Of a stretch of 64,000 nucleotides of DNA, positions 1-7,579 are shown piece after piece. Source of the DNA: Phycisphaeraceae bacterium. GTDB lineage: Bacteria > Planctomycetota > Phycisphaerae > Phycisphaerales > UBA1924. A program made the position numbers and the translations under genes. The notes under the pieces were generated by a model. That model was not told where the DNA came from and ran no database searches. It saw only the letters and a program-made list of their open reading frames with translations. The stretch is taken from positions 1,798,001 to 1,862,000 of the forward strand of contig CP054186.1 in the NCBI GenBank assembly GCA_015200025.1, given 5' to 3'. How positions within the stretch are numbered: the first letter of the stretch is position 1; each line of letters starts with the position of its first letter.

Positions 1-1
1 T

Positions 2-448
2 TGGAACAGGGTCAGGTACGAGGGCCATCGGTACGAGGCGGCGTTGGACCTGGTGTACCCGTCGCGGTCGGTGCTCGACCGTGACGACCGGACCCGGACG
101 ACCCGGACGGTGGTGAGCCTGTCCCGCGTCACGCGGGCGGAGGCCGCCGCCGCCGCCGCGTTGCCCGAGGCCCCGCCCGGGGCCGTGGTTCAGGATTTCA
201 GCGATCCCGATTCGCCCGCGTGGGCGCTCCACGATGCCTCGCCCAGGGCGGTCTGGAGGCACGAGTCGGGCCGTGACGTGATCGACGTGAAAGACCAGCC
301 GATCATGCCGATCGGCTCGAGTCAGCCCGATCTGAGAAGACCTTCGGGCTCTGGGAACTCAAAGTGGTACGTATCCGCGGCATTAGTAGTGCTGGTGCTC
401 ACGATCGCCGGGGTCGTGTGGATCCGTCAAAGGAGAATCGCTTCATGA
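2..448 (+). CDS. C-terminal part of cassette A membrane-anchored secreted protein (partial, 5' end outside window)
   Basis: The reading frame is open from the first bases of the window, so this is the 3' part of a longer gene. The visible part is an acidic/polar soluble region followed by one hydrophobic helix near the end (starting WYVSAALVVLVL) and a short basic tail (WIRQRRIAS). That is the same end architecture as the third gene of cassettes B, C and D, whose tails are RARKG or RGRRG. A run of Ala near the middle (EAAAAAALPEAP) is low complexity. Its stop overlaps the next gene's start by four bases (ATGA at 445-448), so the two are probably translationally coupled. Function is unknown; family membership is inferred from architecture and context. 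Confidence 0.6.
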   Translation, partial: WNRVRYEGHRYEAALDLVYPSRSVLDRDDRTRTTRTVVSLSRVTRAEAAAAAALPEAPPGAVVQDFSDPDSPAWALHDASPRAVWRHESGRDVIDVKDQPIMPIGSSQPDLRRPSGSGNSKWYVSAALVVLVLTIAGVVWIRQRRIAS

Positions 449-867
449 AATCTGCGAACTCTGTGTCAAGGCATTCACGGTTGGCGGCGCTGGCAGGCAT
501 GGCCTTGGTTGGAGGTGTCTTGGCTGCGCCACAGGCGTGTTTCAAAGAGATTGCGCGAACATGCTCAAGCCTCTGGGCGGATACTACGCGGGTGTGCTAC
601 AACGGCGCGGTGGCAACGCCATGCGCTGATGTCGTGATCGATTCCGGAACCACCTACGACGTTCGGCAAGCGCAGGCGGGCGAATCTGGGCGGACGGGGT
701 GGCATTTCGAGTCCTCGACGACGACTATCGCATTCTACAAATGCGCAGGGCCGTCCAATCCTCCTCAGCAGAACTGCGTGCCCGAGAACCCGCCGATTCA
801 AACAAAAACGTGCATGGGGCGTAGAGAGAATTCATCATCCCTGCCGTGCTATATCGCGGTCCCGTGA
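445..867 (+). CDS. Small secreted cysteine-rich protein, cassette A
   Basis: 140 residues. The start is the ATG overlapping the previous stop (ATGA) and it has an upstream AAGGAG. The N-terminus is a signal peptide (basic start, then LAALAGMALVGGVLAA, cut near AAPQA). The mature part holds about eight Cys scattered to the end. It occupies the same position and has the same size as the ten-Cys proteins of cassettes B, C and D, but its Cys spacing differs and it lacks their C-terminal CVGTG motif, so it is a divergent member or an analogue. Probably exported and disulfide-bonded. No known domain recognised. Confidence 0.75.
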   Translation: MKSANSVSRHSRLAALAGMALVGGVLAAPQACFKEIARTCSSLWADTTRVCYNGAVATPCADVVIDSGTTYDVRQAQAGESGRTGWHFESSTTTIAFYKCAGPSNPPQQNCVPENPPIQTKTCMGRRENSSSLPCYIAVP

Positions 868-1370
868 GGGGCGCTGATTTTATGTACAGGCTCGGATCGC
901 ACGTTGATGCTTTCGCACGCAACGGGCTCTCCCTACTGACACCTCTCGTTATGCTGGTCGCGTGCCTCGCGAAGTTGGCCGACGCGGACACCTTCGGGGC
1001 ATCACTCGACACCTTTGGAGCGATCCCGGAACAAGCACGCCCATTCGTTGCCTCAATGGTTCCGGCGGCCGAGGCGGTTCCTATCGCGGCCTGGGTGGTC
1101 GGTAGAAAGTCCAGCGCGAACACGATCGCAACGTTTCTGGTAGGCATCTTTACGCTGATTATGATTCATCACTGGATCCGCGGTGAGTTCCCAGATTGCC
1201 AATGTTTCGGTGCGCATCTCCGTCACGCGATGGAAGAGGAGCAAGCATGGGATCACTTCAAGAGGAACTTCGGCCTCCTCATCCTCGCGCTCGCCGGTGC
1301 TCTCGCGATGCCGGATTCGGCTTCTCGCTCGTCGAGCTCCTCGTCGTCCTCGCGATCGTCGGGGTGCTGA
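864..1370 (+). CDS. MauE/DoxX-like membrane protein
   Basis: 168 residues if started at GTG 864, which overlaps the previous stop as GTGA; ATG 882 is the alternative. Hydrophobic segments (LLTPLVMLVACLAKLAD, AAEAVPIAAWVVG, ATFLVGIFTLIMIHH, FGLLILALAGALAM) indicate a four-helix membrane protein. The motif PDCQCFG matches the conserved CxCFG turn of the MauE family. MauE is needed for disulfide formation or folding of methylamine dehydrogenase, and relatives supply redox equivalents to periplasmic thioredoxin-like proteins. Lying between a Cys-rich secreted protein and a prepilin-like protein, it may help oxidise their cysteines (inference). The last 40 codons overlap the next gene in another frame and read as a Ser-rich tail. 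Confidence 0.7.
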   Translation: MRGADFMYRLGSHVDAFARNGLSLLTPLVMLVACLAKLADADTFGASLDTFGAIPEQARPFVASMVPAAEAVPIAAWVVGRKSSANTIATFLVGIFTLIMIHHWIRGEFPDCQCFGAHLRHAMEEEQAWDHFKRNFGLLILALAGALAMPDSASRSSSSSSSSRSSGC

Positions 1371-2059
1371 CGGCCATTCTCGTCCCGTGGCTCGCTGGGG
1401 TCCGCAGGGCCGGCGCCGAGGCCCGTTCGCTCTCGAACCTGCGCACTCACGCGCAGGCGATGTCGGCGTACGCCGGCGATTACGCGTCGGTGCTCCCGTA
1501 CATCACCCGGCTCGGGTTCGAGGTGAACCGGCTCGAAGGCGGCGGGGTGGTGATCGAGTCCTGCTCGTACTTCGACGCCCACCGCGTCTGGCACGTCGTC
1601 CTCGCCGAGCCGTATTACAACGCCCCGGCGACCTCGACGGTCTTCTTCCCGCCACGCTACCAGCAATACGGCGACGCCTGGCCGTACCTCACGCCCTATT
1701 TCTACCCCTGCGTCTACATCGCCCGCCCCGAGTTCTGGACCCCCGAGACGCGCATGGGTGGGTCCCAGTTCGCCCCGACCCGCCTCGATGAAGTCCAGCA
1801 CCCCGACGCCAAATCCCTCATCGTCGAGTCCTGGCCGTATCTCGACCGCGTCCTGAACGACCCCGAGCGTCACCGGCTCGTCCCGCTGCCCGTCGCGTTC
1901 GGCGACGGGTCCGCCCGCTCGGTGCCGTGGGACCAACGCGTGGGCGGGTACGAACGCGGTGAAGGCAACCAATTCGCCGCCGACGGCGCCGTCCATTACT
2001 CCGACTCCCCGCCGCTCCTCCACACCCTCCGCGGCGTCCGCGGGCGTGATGTCCGCTGA
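1247..2059 (+). CDS. Prepilin-like protein, cassette A (RGRD type)
   Basis: 270 residues. The start is ATG 1247 after GGAAGAGGAGC; no later start is in frame. The leader ends GFG|FSLVELLVV, a class III (type IV pilin/pseudopilin) signal cut by prepilin peptidase before Phe, followed by the usual hydrophobic helix. The body has a GDGSARSV segment like the DG motif of planctomycete DUF1559/pseudopilin-like proteins, and the extreme C-terminus is GVRGRDVR. That RGRD ending is shared with the pilins of cassettes B-E. It overlaps the MauE-like gene by 124 bases. Probably a minor pseudopilin or secreted structural protein; the exact role is unknown. Confidence 0.8.
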   Translation: MGSLQEELRPPHPRARRCSRDAGFGFSLVELLVVLAIVGVLTAILVPWLAGVRRAGAEARSLSNLRTHAQAMSAYAGDYASVLPYITRLGFEVNRLEGGGVVIESCSYFDAHRVWHVVLAEPYYNAPATSTVFFPPRYQQYGDAWPYLTPYFYPCVYIARPEFWTPETRMGGSQFAPTRLDEVQHPDAKSLIVESWPYLDRVLNDPERHRLVPLPVAFGDGSARSVPWDQRVGGYERGEGNQFAADGAVHYSDSPPLLHTLRGVRGRDVR

Positions 2060-2176
2060 GCCTCGGTCCACCCCCACCCGTCACAACCCGCACAACCGGC
2101 CCCCGCACCTCCCGCCCGGCGCCGCCCCGGCCCACGCGCTGGCGCGGTTATGCTTCACACCCGATCTTCTCATGCG

Positions 2177-2983
2177 ATGGACGCACCCACGATGACCGAC
2201 CCACGAACGTCGCCCCCGGCCCGGCCCGATCACCCGCGCGGTCGGGCCTTCGACGACCTCGCCCGCTCGTACAACTTCCGCTACGCCGGCGAACGCTCCC
2301 ACATCTTCACCGACCTGCTCGTGGACGAATGCCGCCGGCTCGCCCGCCCCTCGCGCGTGCTCGATATCGGCTGCGGCGGGGGGATCGAGTGCGACCTGGG
2401 CTTGACGCGCCGCGTCAGCGAGGCCTGCGACGAGCTCTGGGGCGTCGAGCCCGATCCCAAGATGCCCGAACCCCCGGGGATCTTCGCCAGTTACCAGCAC
2501 GCCCTGCTCGAAACCGCCGCCATCCCCGACGCTTCGATCGACCTGGCCTACTCGTTCATGGTCATGGAGCACGTGCAAGACCCCGAGGGGTTCATGCGGG
2601 CCGTCCACCGCGTCCTGAAGCCCGGCGGCGTCTACATGTTCATGACCATCAACGCGAGGCACTACTTCGCACGCCTCGCCGGGACTCTCCGCCGGATCAA
2701 GGCCGACGAAGGCCTGCTGCGCCTGCTCCGCGGCAAGCGCGAGGTCGAGGAATACCACTACCCCGTCGCGTACAAGATCAACCGCCCCGAGACCATCGAG
2801 CCCGTCGCGAGGGCCGTGGGCTTCGAGACTCCGTCTTATGTTTTCATGGAGAAGAACGGGCCCGAGCCGTACCTCAAGGGTCCGCTCAGGCCCGTCCTGT
2901 GGGCGATGAACTGGAAGCGTGGCGTGGTCAAAAACCCGCGGGCCCTGCTCGAGCTGGTCTGCCGGGTCCGCAAGCCCGCCTGA
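2177..2983 (+). CDS. Class I SAM-dependent methyltransferase
   Basis: 268 residues from ATG 2177. An earlier in-frame ATG at 2150 and a later one at 2192 are possible; a TATGCT at 2149-2154 could be the -10 box, which would exclude the 2150 start. Motif I is LDIGCGGGIECD (SAM binding), with an acidic loop GVEPD and the post-motif VMEHVQDPEGFMRAVHRVLKPGG, typical of Methyltransf_11/UbiE-like enzymes. The C-terminal third (long, basic, ending CRVRKPA) is not diagnostic. The substrate cannot be told from the sequence. It stands alone on the plus strand and its end is followed by a C-rich tract shared with a convergent gene. Confidence 0.8.
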   Translation: MDAPTMTDPRTSPPARPDHPRGRAFDDLARSYNFRYAGERSHIFTDLLVDECRRLARPSRVLDIGCGGGIECDLGLTRRVSEACDELWGVEPDPKMPEPPGIFASYQHALLETAAIPDASIDLAYSFMVMEHVQDPEGFMRAVHRVLKPGGVYMFMTINARHYFARLAGTLRRIKADEGLLRLLRGKREVEEYHYPVAYKINRPETIEPVARAVGFETPSYVFMEKNGPEPYLKGPLRPVLWAMNWKRGVVKNPRALLELVCRVRKPA

Positions 2984-2988
2984 CGCCC

Positions 2989-3028
2989 CCACCCCCCCAC
3001 ACACCCACCCCCCCACCCCCCTACCTCC
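2989..3028. repeat. C-rich low-complexity tract between convergent genes
   Basis: The stretch consists of C runs of 4-7 broken by single A or T, so the minus strand is a series of G runs. It fills the space between the convergent stops of the methyltransferase and the outer-membrane protein. G-quadruplex formation on the minus strand is possible and could help end transcription (inference). Confidence 0.6.
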
Positions 3029-3039
3029 CCGTGGTCGGG

Positions 3040-3870
3040 CTAGAACAGGAACCGGAACCCGAAGCCGACGGCGAAGTCGAGCTCCGCCCGCTCGTCGAGC
3101 TTGTTCCACAGCGGGAACTGGGCCATGACCTCGAAGCCGAACCGTCGGCCCTCGTACATGAACCCCGGGGCCCACCGAAGCTCGGTGTCCCCGTTGGTCT
3201 CGTAGAGCCCGTTCATCTCGAGCGTCGCGTACCACGCCCCCTCGGTCTCGCTGGTGTAGCGCTCCGGGAAGACGCGGTACACGTACGCCGTGTTGAACGC
3301 GAGGGCGTCGTCGGGCCCCTCGCCGCCGTTGTTCTTCCCGGGGGTCCCGCCCGTGTTGAAGGTGTAGAGCAGGTCCTGGTTGAACCCGTGGCGGCCGCGG
3401 ACGATCGTGATCACCCCGCCCAGGTGCGGGTTGACGGACTGGCTCGCGAACTCGCGGCTGTCCCCGCTCGTGACGTACGCGCCCCCCAGCAGCGCGACGC
3501 GGGTCGTGTCGATCCCGCCGGGGTTGTCCATATAGACACGGTACTTGAGCATCAGCTCGACGTCCTCGACCCCCACCGCGTGCTCACGCCCCGACGGGCT
3601 CTCGGAACGCTTCCACGCCGCGGGAACATCGACCGTCAGCGACAACGCCCTCGCCAGCCCGACCTGCACGGCGTTGCGCCACTCCACCACGTCCTCCCGC
3701 GTCTCGCCCGAGACCGGGTTCTCGCCGTAACGGATGAAGTGCATCTGCGTCCGCAGGATCCAGCTCCCCGGGCCCGGCATCGTCGCCGCCTGCGTGTACA
3801 TCGCCTCCTGCCCCAGCGCGATCGGGGCGAGGCACCCCGCGGCCGCCGCCGCGATCAGTCTGATTCTCAT
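3040..3870 (-). CDS. Predicted outer-membrane beta-barrel protein
   Basis: 276 residues, started by ATG after a strong GGAGGT. A signal peptide (MRIRLIAAAAAGCLAPIALGQ) is followed by alternating hydrophobic/polar strands rich in Gly, Tyr and Trp, and the chain ends in ...GFGFRFLF, a terminal Phe as expected for a BAM-inserted barrel. It resembles the transporter-like/MetA-type outer-membrane proteins often found next to metal efflux systems. It is the last of three minus-strand genes; 14 bases separate it from the HMA lipoprotein. A role in metal export or sensing is inferred from that neighbour only. Confidence 0.75.
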   Translation of the reverse strand: MRIRLIAAAAAGCLAPIALGQEAMYTQAATMPGPGSWILRTQMHFIRYGENPVSGETREDVVEWRNAVQVGLARALSLTVDVPAAWKRSESPSGREHAVGVEDVELMLKYRVYMDNPGGIDTTRVALLGGAYVTSGDSREFASQSVNPHLGGVITIVRGRHGFNQDLLYTFNTGGTPGKNNGGEGPDDALAFNTAYVYRVFPERYTSETEGAWYATLEMNGLYETNGDTELRWAPGFMYEGRRFGFEVMAQFPLWNKLDERAELDFAVGFGFRFLF

Positions 3871-3884
3871 ACGCCCACCTCCGT

Positions 3885-4325
3885 TTATTTCTGGGTGACC
3901 TTGACGAGCGTGAACCCCGCGTCGGCGACCGCCTCACGCAGGTCCATCGGCGAGAGCCGACGCTCCCCCTCCGCGAGCGCCAACTGGACCGTCCCGCTCC
4001 CAAGGTCCACCCGGACCCCCTCCACACCGGGGAGACGCTCGAGCTGCTGATCAATGTTCGTCGCGCACAACGGGCACCCCAGCCCGTTGACGTACAACAA
4101 CGCCCAACGGCCCTCGATCGGCTTCTTCGACGACAGCAACGCCCGGTCCTCCTCGCGGGCGGCGTGCTCCCACGCCTCCTCACCGCTCACCGAGACCTTG
4201 CGAGAGCCCGTCAGGTCCGCCGTCGGCGCCGACGAGAAATCGACGCCCGAACCCTTCGAGGCGCACCCAACCATCGGGACGACCAACAACGCAGCGGACA
4301 ACGCCGCACATGCAATCCAACGCAT
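3885..4325 (-). CDS. Lipoprotein with heavy-metal-associated (HMA) domain
   Basis: 146 residues from ATG 4325, chosen because GGAG lies 7 bases upstream and it gives a clean lipoprotein signal (MRWIACAALSAALLVVPMVGC, lipobox Cys at 21). A GTG at 4352 is an alternative. A linker is followed by an HMA fold: LYVNGLGCPLCATNID with the metal-binding CxxC at about residues 84-87, then LERLPGVEGVRVDLGSGTVQLALAEG, matching the MerP/CopZ pattern. A membrane-tethered HMA domain could hand copper or another soft metal to the barrel protein encoded next. Metal identity is not readable from sequence. Confidence 0.8.
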   Translation of the reverse strand: MRWIACAALSAALLVVPMVGCASKGSGVDFSSAPTADLTGSRKVSVSGEEAWEHAAREEDRALLSSKKPIEGRWALLYVNGLGCPLCATNIDQQLERLPGVEGVRVDLGSGTVQLALAEGERRLSPMDLREAVADAGFTLVKVTQK

Positions 4326-4395
4326 AGCCATGCTCCGGTTCAAAGTTGACACACGGTGATCTTCGTGAACGACACGCGAACGAAACGCCCGCGCG

Positions 4396-4908
4396 CTAGA
4401 TCACCCACACCGAGAGCACCGCTCGATCGACCATCGGCCACGCAGCGGTGGACGCCCTCGGGACGCCCGCCGCGACGCGCGCAACCGCACGCCCAGACGA
4501 CCCATCCCGCATCAGCCGCACCCATGGCCGATCAGGCTCGGCCGACGCCCGCCTGGGGCGGACCGACACGCGGGGTGATGCCTGCGACAACTCGCCCGCC
4601 GGGACCGCATTGGAGGCGGGCAACGGCCCGCCCGGCCGCGACGGGCCGCACGGGCACGGCGGGGACCGGGGGACAACCGCGTCGCTCGGATCCCCAAGAC
4701 CTTCGCCGGCCGGGCCCTCCCCGCACGGGCACGCGTCGCCGCACCCGCACGGGACGCCGCACACGCCGACCGCCCGGGCGGGATCGCCCGCCGCTCGCGC
4801 CCAGACCGCCGGCGAGAGCATCGCGCCCACCACCATCAGCAACGCCGCGGCCCAGGCGGGCCACGCCCGTCGGGCTGGGTTCGAGATGGAGCGGGTCGTG
4901 TTCATCAT
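4396..4908 (-). CDS. Small secreted or membrane-attached Cys/Pro-rich protein
   Basis: 170 residues from the ATG at 4908 (ATGATG preceded by GAAGGA; 4962 is a possible longer start). One hydrophobic segment (WAAALLMVVGAMLSPAVWA) looks like a signal peptide. It is followed by a cysteine cluster CGVPCGCGDACPCGEGP and later PCPCGP, then a Pro/Ser/Arg-rich remainder. The Cys cluster and the following HMA lipoprotein suggest metal binding (inference). The C-terminal half is low complexity and the frame could be wrong there. It is the first of three co-directional genes. Confidence 0.5.
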   Translation of the reverse strand: MMNTTRSISNPARRAWPAWAAALLMVVGAMLSPAVWARAAGDPARAVGVCGVPCGCGDACPCGEGPAGEGLGDPSDAVVPRSPPCPCGPSRPGGPLPASNAVPAGELSQASPRVSVRPRRASAEPDRPWVRLMRDGSSGRAVARVAAGVPRASTAAWPMVDRAVLSVWVI

Positions 4909-4986
4909 TCCTTCATCGACATCCGGCGTGAGCCCGCCTTTCCCATCCTTCGACACGCCCATCCATCGAGGCGCCGCGGATCAACT

Positions 4987-5976
4987 CTACACCTCGCCCA
5001 CCGACCGGGCCCACGCCCACTGCCGCGCCAGCCCCTCCTCGAACGCCGTCGCCGGCTCGTACCCCAGCTCCCCCCGCGACCGCGACAGGTCCGCCCACGT
5101 CCGCTCCACATCCCCGGGCTGCGCCGGGCCCGGCTCGACCACGGGCCTCTTCCCGACCACCCGCCCGATCGATTCGATCATCGCCGACAGGCTCACCGGC
5201 GACGAGCCCCCGAGGTTCCACACCCGGTACCCGAACCGGTCCACCCGCCCGTACGCGCTCACCACGCCCGACACGATGTCATCGATAAAGGTGTAATCCC
5301 GGCTCGTGGTCCCGTCGCCGAACATCCGGATGTGCTCGCCGCGCGAGATCCGCGACATGAACGACCGGATCGCCAGGTCCGGCCGCTGCCTCGGCCCGTA
5401 CACCGTGAAGAACCGCAGCATCGCCGTCGGCATCCCCGTCAGGTGGTGGTGCGTGAACCCCAGGAGTTCGCACGCCCGCTTCGTCGCCGCGTACGGGCTG
5501 ATCGGGCGGTCCACCGGGTCGTCCTCGGCGAACGGGGTCTTGGTCTGGTTCCCGTACACCGAGCTCGACGACGCCACGACCACGCGAGCGCACCCGCCCG
5601 CCCGTGCCGCTTCCAGCACCACCGACGTCCCCGTCACGTTCGCGTGCGCGTACCCGGCCGGATCCTGGATGCTCGGCCTCACCCCCGCCTTCGCCGCCAG
5701 GTGGATCACCCCGCCCACACGGTGCGCCCGCACGACCGCGCCGAGCCCGCCCGCGTCGGTGATGTCCCTCGCCTCGAATCGCCACCGGGATGACGCGCCG
5801 AACTTCGCCGCGGACGCCTCGATCTCCGCGAGCGTGCGCCGCTTCTCGCGTTCCGCGTAGAACGGGTCGAAGTTGTCGACCCCGACCACCGCGTGGCCGT
5901 CGCGCAGCAGCCGCTCGCACACGTGCGAACCGATGAACCCCGCCGCGCCGGTCACCAGAATCGAACGCTCGTCCAC
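4987..5976 (-). CDS. NAD-dependent epimerase, UDP-glucuronate 4-epimerase type
   Basis: 329 residues, GTG start with GGGAGGT upstream and a TATACT -10-like box at 5995-6000. It is an extended short-chain dehydrogenase: NAD motif VTGAAGFIGSHV, then GVDNFDPFYAEREKR, which is characteristic of the UDP-glucuronate 4-epimerase (CapI-like) branch. The catalytic pair is in SPYAATKRACE (Tyr-x3-Lys), with Ser-rich ASSSSVYGNQTKTPFAEDD before it and TVYGPRQRPDLAI after it. It would supply a nucleotide sugar (probably UDP-galacturonate) for surface polysaccharide. Not in an obvious operon with its neighbours. Confidence 0.85.
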   Translation of the reverse strand: MDERSILVTGAAGFIGSHVCERLLRDGHAVVGVDNFDPFYAEREKRRTLAEIEASAAKFGASSRWRFEARDITDAGGLGAVVRAHRVGGVIHLAAKAGVRPSIQDPAGYAHANVTGTSVVLEAARAGGCARVVVASSSSVYGNQTKTPFAEDDPVDRPISPYAATKRACELLGFTHHHLTGMPTAMLRFFTVYGPRQRPDLAIRSFMSRISRGEHIRMFGDGTTSRDYTFIDDIVSGVVSAYGRVDRFGYRVWNLGGSSPVSLSAMIESIGRVVGKRPVVEPGPAQPGDVERTWADLSRSRGELGYEPATAFEEGLARQWAWARSVGEV

Positions 5977-6050
5977 GCGAACCTCCCGCGACCGAGTATA
6001 GCACGAAAGGTATATGTTAGGTATTCAGCGAAACCCCGAGAGCCCCCGAG

Positions 6051-6107
6051 GTGGGGGGGGGTGGGGGGGTGGGGGAGTGGGGGGGCTGGGGGCTGGGGGC
6101 TGGGGGT
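6051..6107 (+). repeat. G-run repeat, potential G-quadruplex
   Basis: Eight G runs of 5-10 bases separated by T, AGT or CT, ending in three copies of CTGGGGG. It lies just upstream of the epimerase promoter, on the opposite strand to its transcript. Such tracts can fold into G-quadruplexes and are prone to slippage. No similarity to CRISPR or transposon ends. Confidence 0.7.
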
Positions 6108-6309
6108 CTCAAAAACAAGCAGGGCGCCATCAGTTGGACAGCGCCCCGCTGGAGGAGAGAGAGATCATCCCACTATACGTGGTTATCGACCCTTGAGTTC
6201 GAAATCTATCAGAAAATTCACGGCCGAATCGTCGACTTGAACAATGATCCGGCATATGCCCCATCGAGGGCGGGTTGAGAATACGTACAAAAACCTAAAT
6301 ACTCGATTA

Positions 6310-6351
6310 AAGAAAGAACAGGGGCCGGTCCTCGCAGCGGACCGGCCCCTG
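6310..6351 (-). terminator. Rho-independent terminator for the minus-strand gene ending at 6420
   Basis: A perfect 13-base stem (6319-6331 with 6339-6351, CAGGGGCCGGTCC type) with a 7-base loop. In the minus direction it is followed by TTCTTTCTT, giving a U-rich tail. This is the clearest intrinsic terminator in the window. Confidence 0.85.
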
Positions 6352-6419
6352 TTTCGCAGTCCTTGGGCACACACCCGGCCCCGGCGGTCCGAGGGTCTGC
6401 CGTGGGGAATCGGTGGTGA

Positions 6420-7385
6420 TTACCGTGGCGCGCGGGGCACGCGGACGTCGTTGGGGCCGGGGGCCGGACGCTGCTCGTTGCCCGGCTGCTGCCCGGGGCG
6501 GCCGCGCTGGGCGTCGGGGTTGCGCATCCGCTCGCCGAGGTTCTTCGCGGTCTCGGCCCGCTCCTCGGGCGACATGTTCCTCAGGCGCTCCTTCAAGCGC
6601 TCGGGCAATTCCAGCGCGTCGAGCTCGGCGTCGGTGATCTTCCCGTCCTCGGCGGCCTTGGTGATCGCCTCGTTCATCTGGCCGCCGCCCATCCCGCCCT
6701 GCTGACGCATCCGGGCCAACTCGGCGTCCACCAGCGGACGCTGCACGGAGGTCAGCACGCCAAGGACCTTGGTCTGCGTATCGGCGGGCTTGGGCGCACC
6801 CTCGGTGATCTCGCGGAGACGAGTCCGGGCCTTCTCGGCCGCGGCCTCGTCGATCCGCTCGGGGGCCATCATGTCGTCCGCCGGCCGATCGCCGGCGGGG
6901 CGGCCCGGGCGGCCTTCGGGACGGCCCTCGGCGGGGCGGCCCTGCTGGCGGTTCTCGGGAGAGGCCACTTGCAGCACGGCCAGCGCCCGGCGACGCTCCT
7001 GGGGAGGTAGTTTCTGCGCGAGCGACTCGATCTCGGCCCGGTGCTTTTCGACAAAGGCCGTCTGCTTGGCCTCGAACTCGTCGGTCAGCACCTTGATGCG
7101 GGAATCCTGGTCGGACGTGAGGCGGACCTCGGCGGCGGCCTTCTCGCCGCGGACGACCTCGAGCGCCCGCATGAACTGACGCATCGGCATCGCGCCGTCG
7201 GCGGCGGCCCGGCCCTGGCCGCGCTGGCCGGGGGCGAAGTTCTGACGCTGACCGGGTTGCCCGCCGTCGCGGACCGCGGGCCCCCTCAGGGCCGGTTCGG
7301 CCCCGGGTCGCTGCCCCTGGGCCAGGACGGGGGACGCGAGGCCGACGCTCGCGAGGATCAGGACGGTGGTCAGGGATCGGGTCAT
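6420..7385 (-). CDS. Secreted helical protein, CpxP/Spy-like (hypothetical)
   Basis: 321 residues from ATG 7385 with CAGGAG upstream; longer frames upstream lack a ribosome site. The signal peptide MTRSLTTVLILASVGLASPVLAQ is followed by a Gln/Gly/Arg-rich spacer. A helical segment follows with LTSDQDSRIKVLTDEFEAKQ and later LPPQERRRALAVLQ, reminiscent of the LTxxQ repeats of CpxP/Spy periplasmic chaperones. The middle is Arg/Gly/Pro low complexity, then more charged helix (LPERLKERLRNMSPEER). Probably periplasmic; the family assignment is tentative. It ends in a strong terminator. Confidence 0.65.
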   Translation of the reverse strand: MTRSLTTVLILASVGLASPVLAQGQRPGAEPALRGPAVRDGGQPGQRQNFAPGQRGQGRAAADGAMPMRQFMRALEVVRGEKAAAEVRLTSDQDSRIKVLTDEFEAKQTAFVEKHRAEIESLAQKLPPQERRRALAVLQVASPENRQQGRPAEGRPEGRPGRPAGDRPADDMMAPERIDEAAAEKARTRLREITEGAPKPADTQTKVLGVLTSVQRPLVDAELARMRQQGGMGGGQMNEAITKAAEDGKITDAELDALELPERLKERLRNMSPEERAETAKNLGERMRNPDAQRGRPGQQPGNEQRPAPGPNDVRVPRAPR

Positions 7386-7579
7386 GGATGCAACTCCTGG
7401 TGATGACACATGATGGAACGGATGAACCGTCGTGCGGGAGGCCCGAAGACCGGTCCGCGGGTGGTTCATCGGCATAACGCCCCATCCCGGGGTCGATTGC
7501 GGGCGAATCCTGTGCCCGGGGAGTACCCTCGGAACAGGACCGACGCCCGCGCGGCGTACCCGGACGGGAATCAACCACC

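Larger units (their letters stand above)
5977..6419. other. Intergenic region with G-rich tract, low-GC stretch and terminator
   Basis: 443 bases without a convincing gene. Contents in order: a -10-like box for the epimerase (5995-6000), a G-rich repeat (6051-6107), a stretch of clearly lower GC (about 6120-6318) in which no coding frame or RNA could be supported, and a strong hairpin terminator (6310-6351) serving the minus-strand gene that ends at 6420. The AT-richer part stands out against the GC-rich surroundings and may be a remnant. Confidence 0.6.

Noticed and set aside
4448-5296. Plus-strand frame opposite the Cys-rich and epimerase genes
   Set aside because: Composition is Pro/Ser/Thr/Arg low complexity and it covers the 3' part of a well-supported epimerase on the other strand.
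6051-6107. CRISPR-like repeat array
   Set aside because: There are no spacers of regular length; the units are simple G runs. No other part of the window shows repeat-spacer structure.
6120-6210. tRNA-like sequence (CAGTTGGACAGCGC followed later by GAGTTCGAAAT)
   Set aside because: The D-arm and T-loop-like words are present, but acceptor, anticodon and T stems do not pair and the spacing is too long. At most a remnant.
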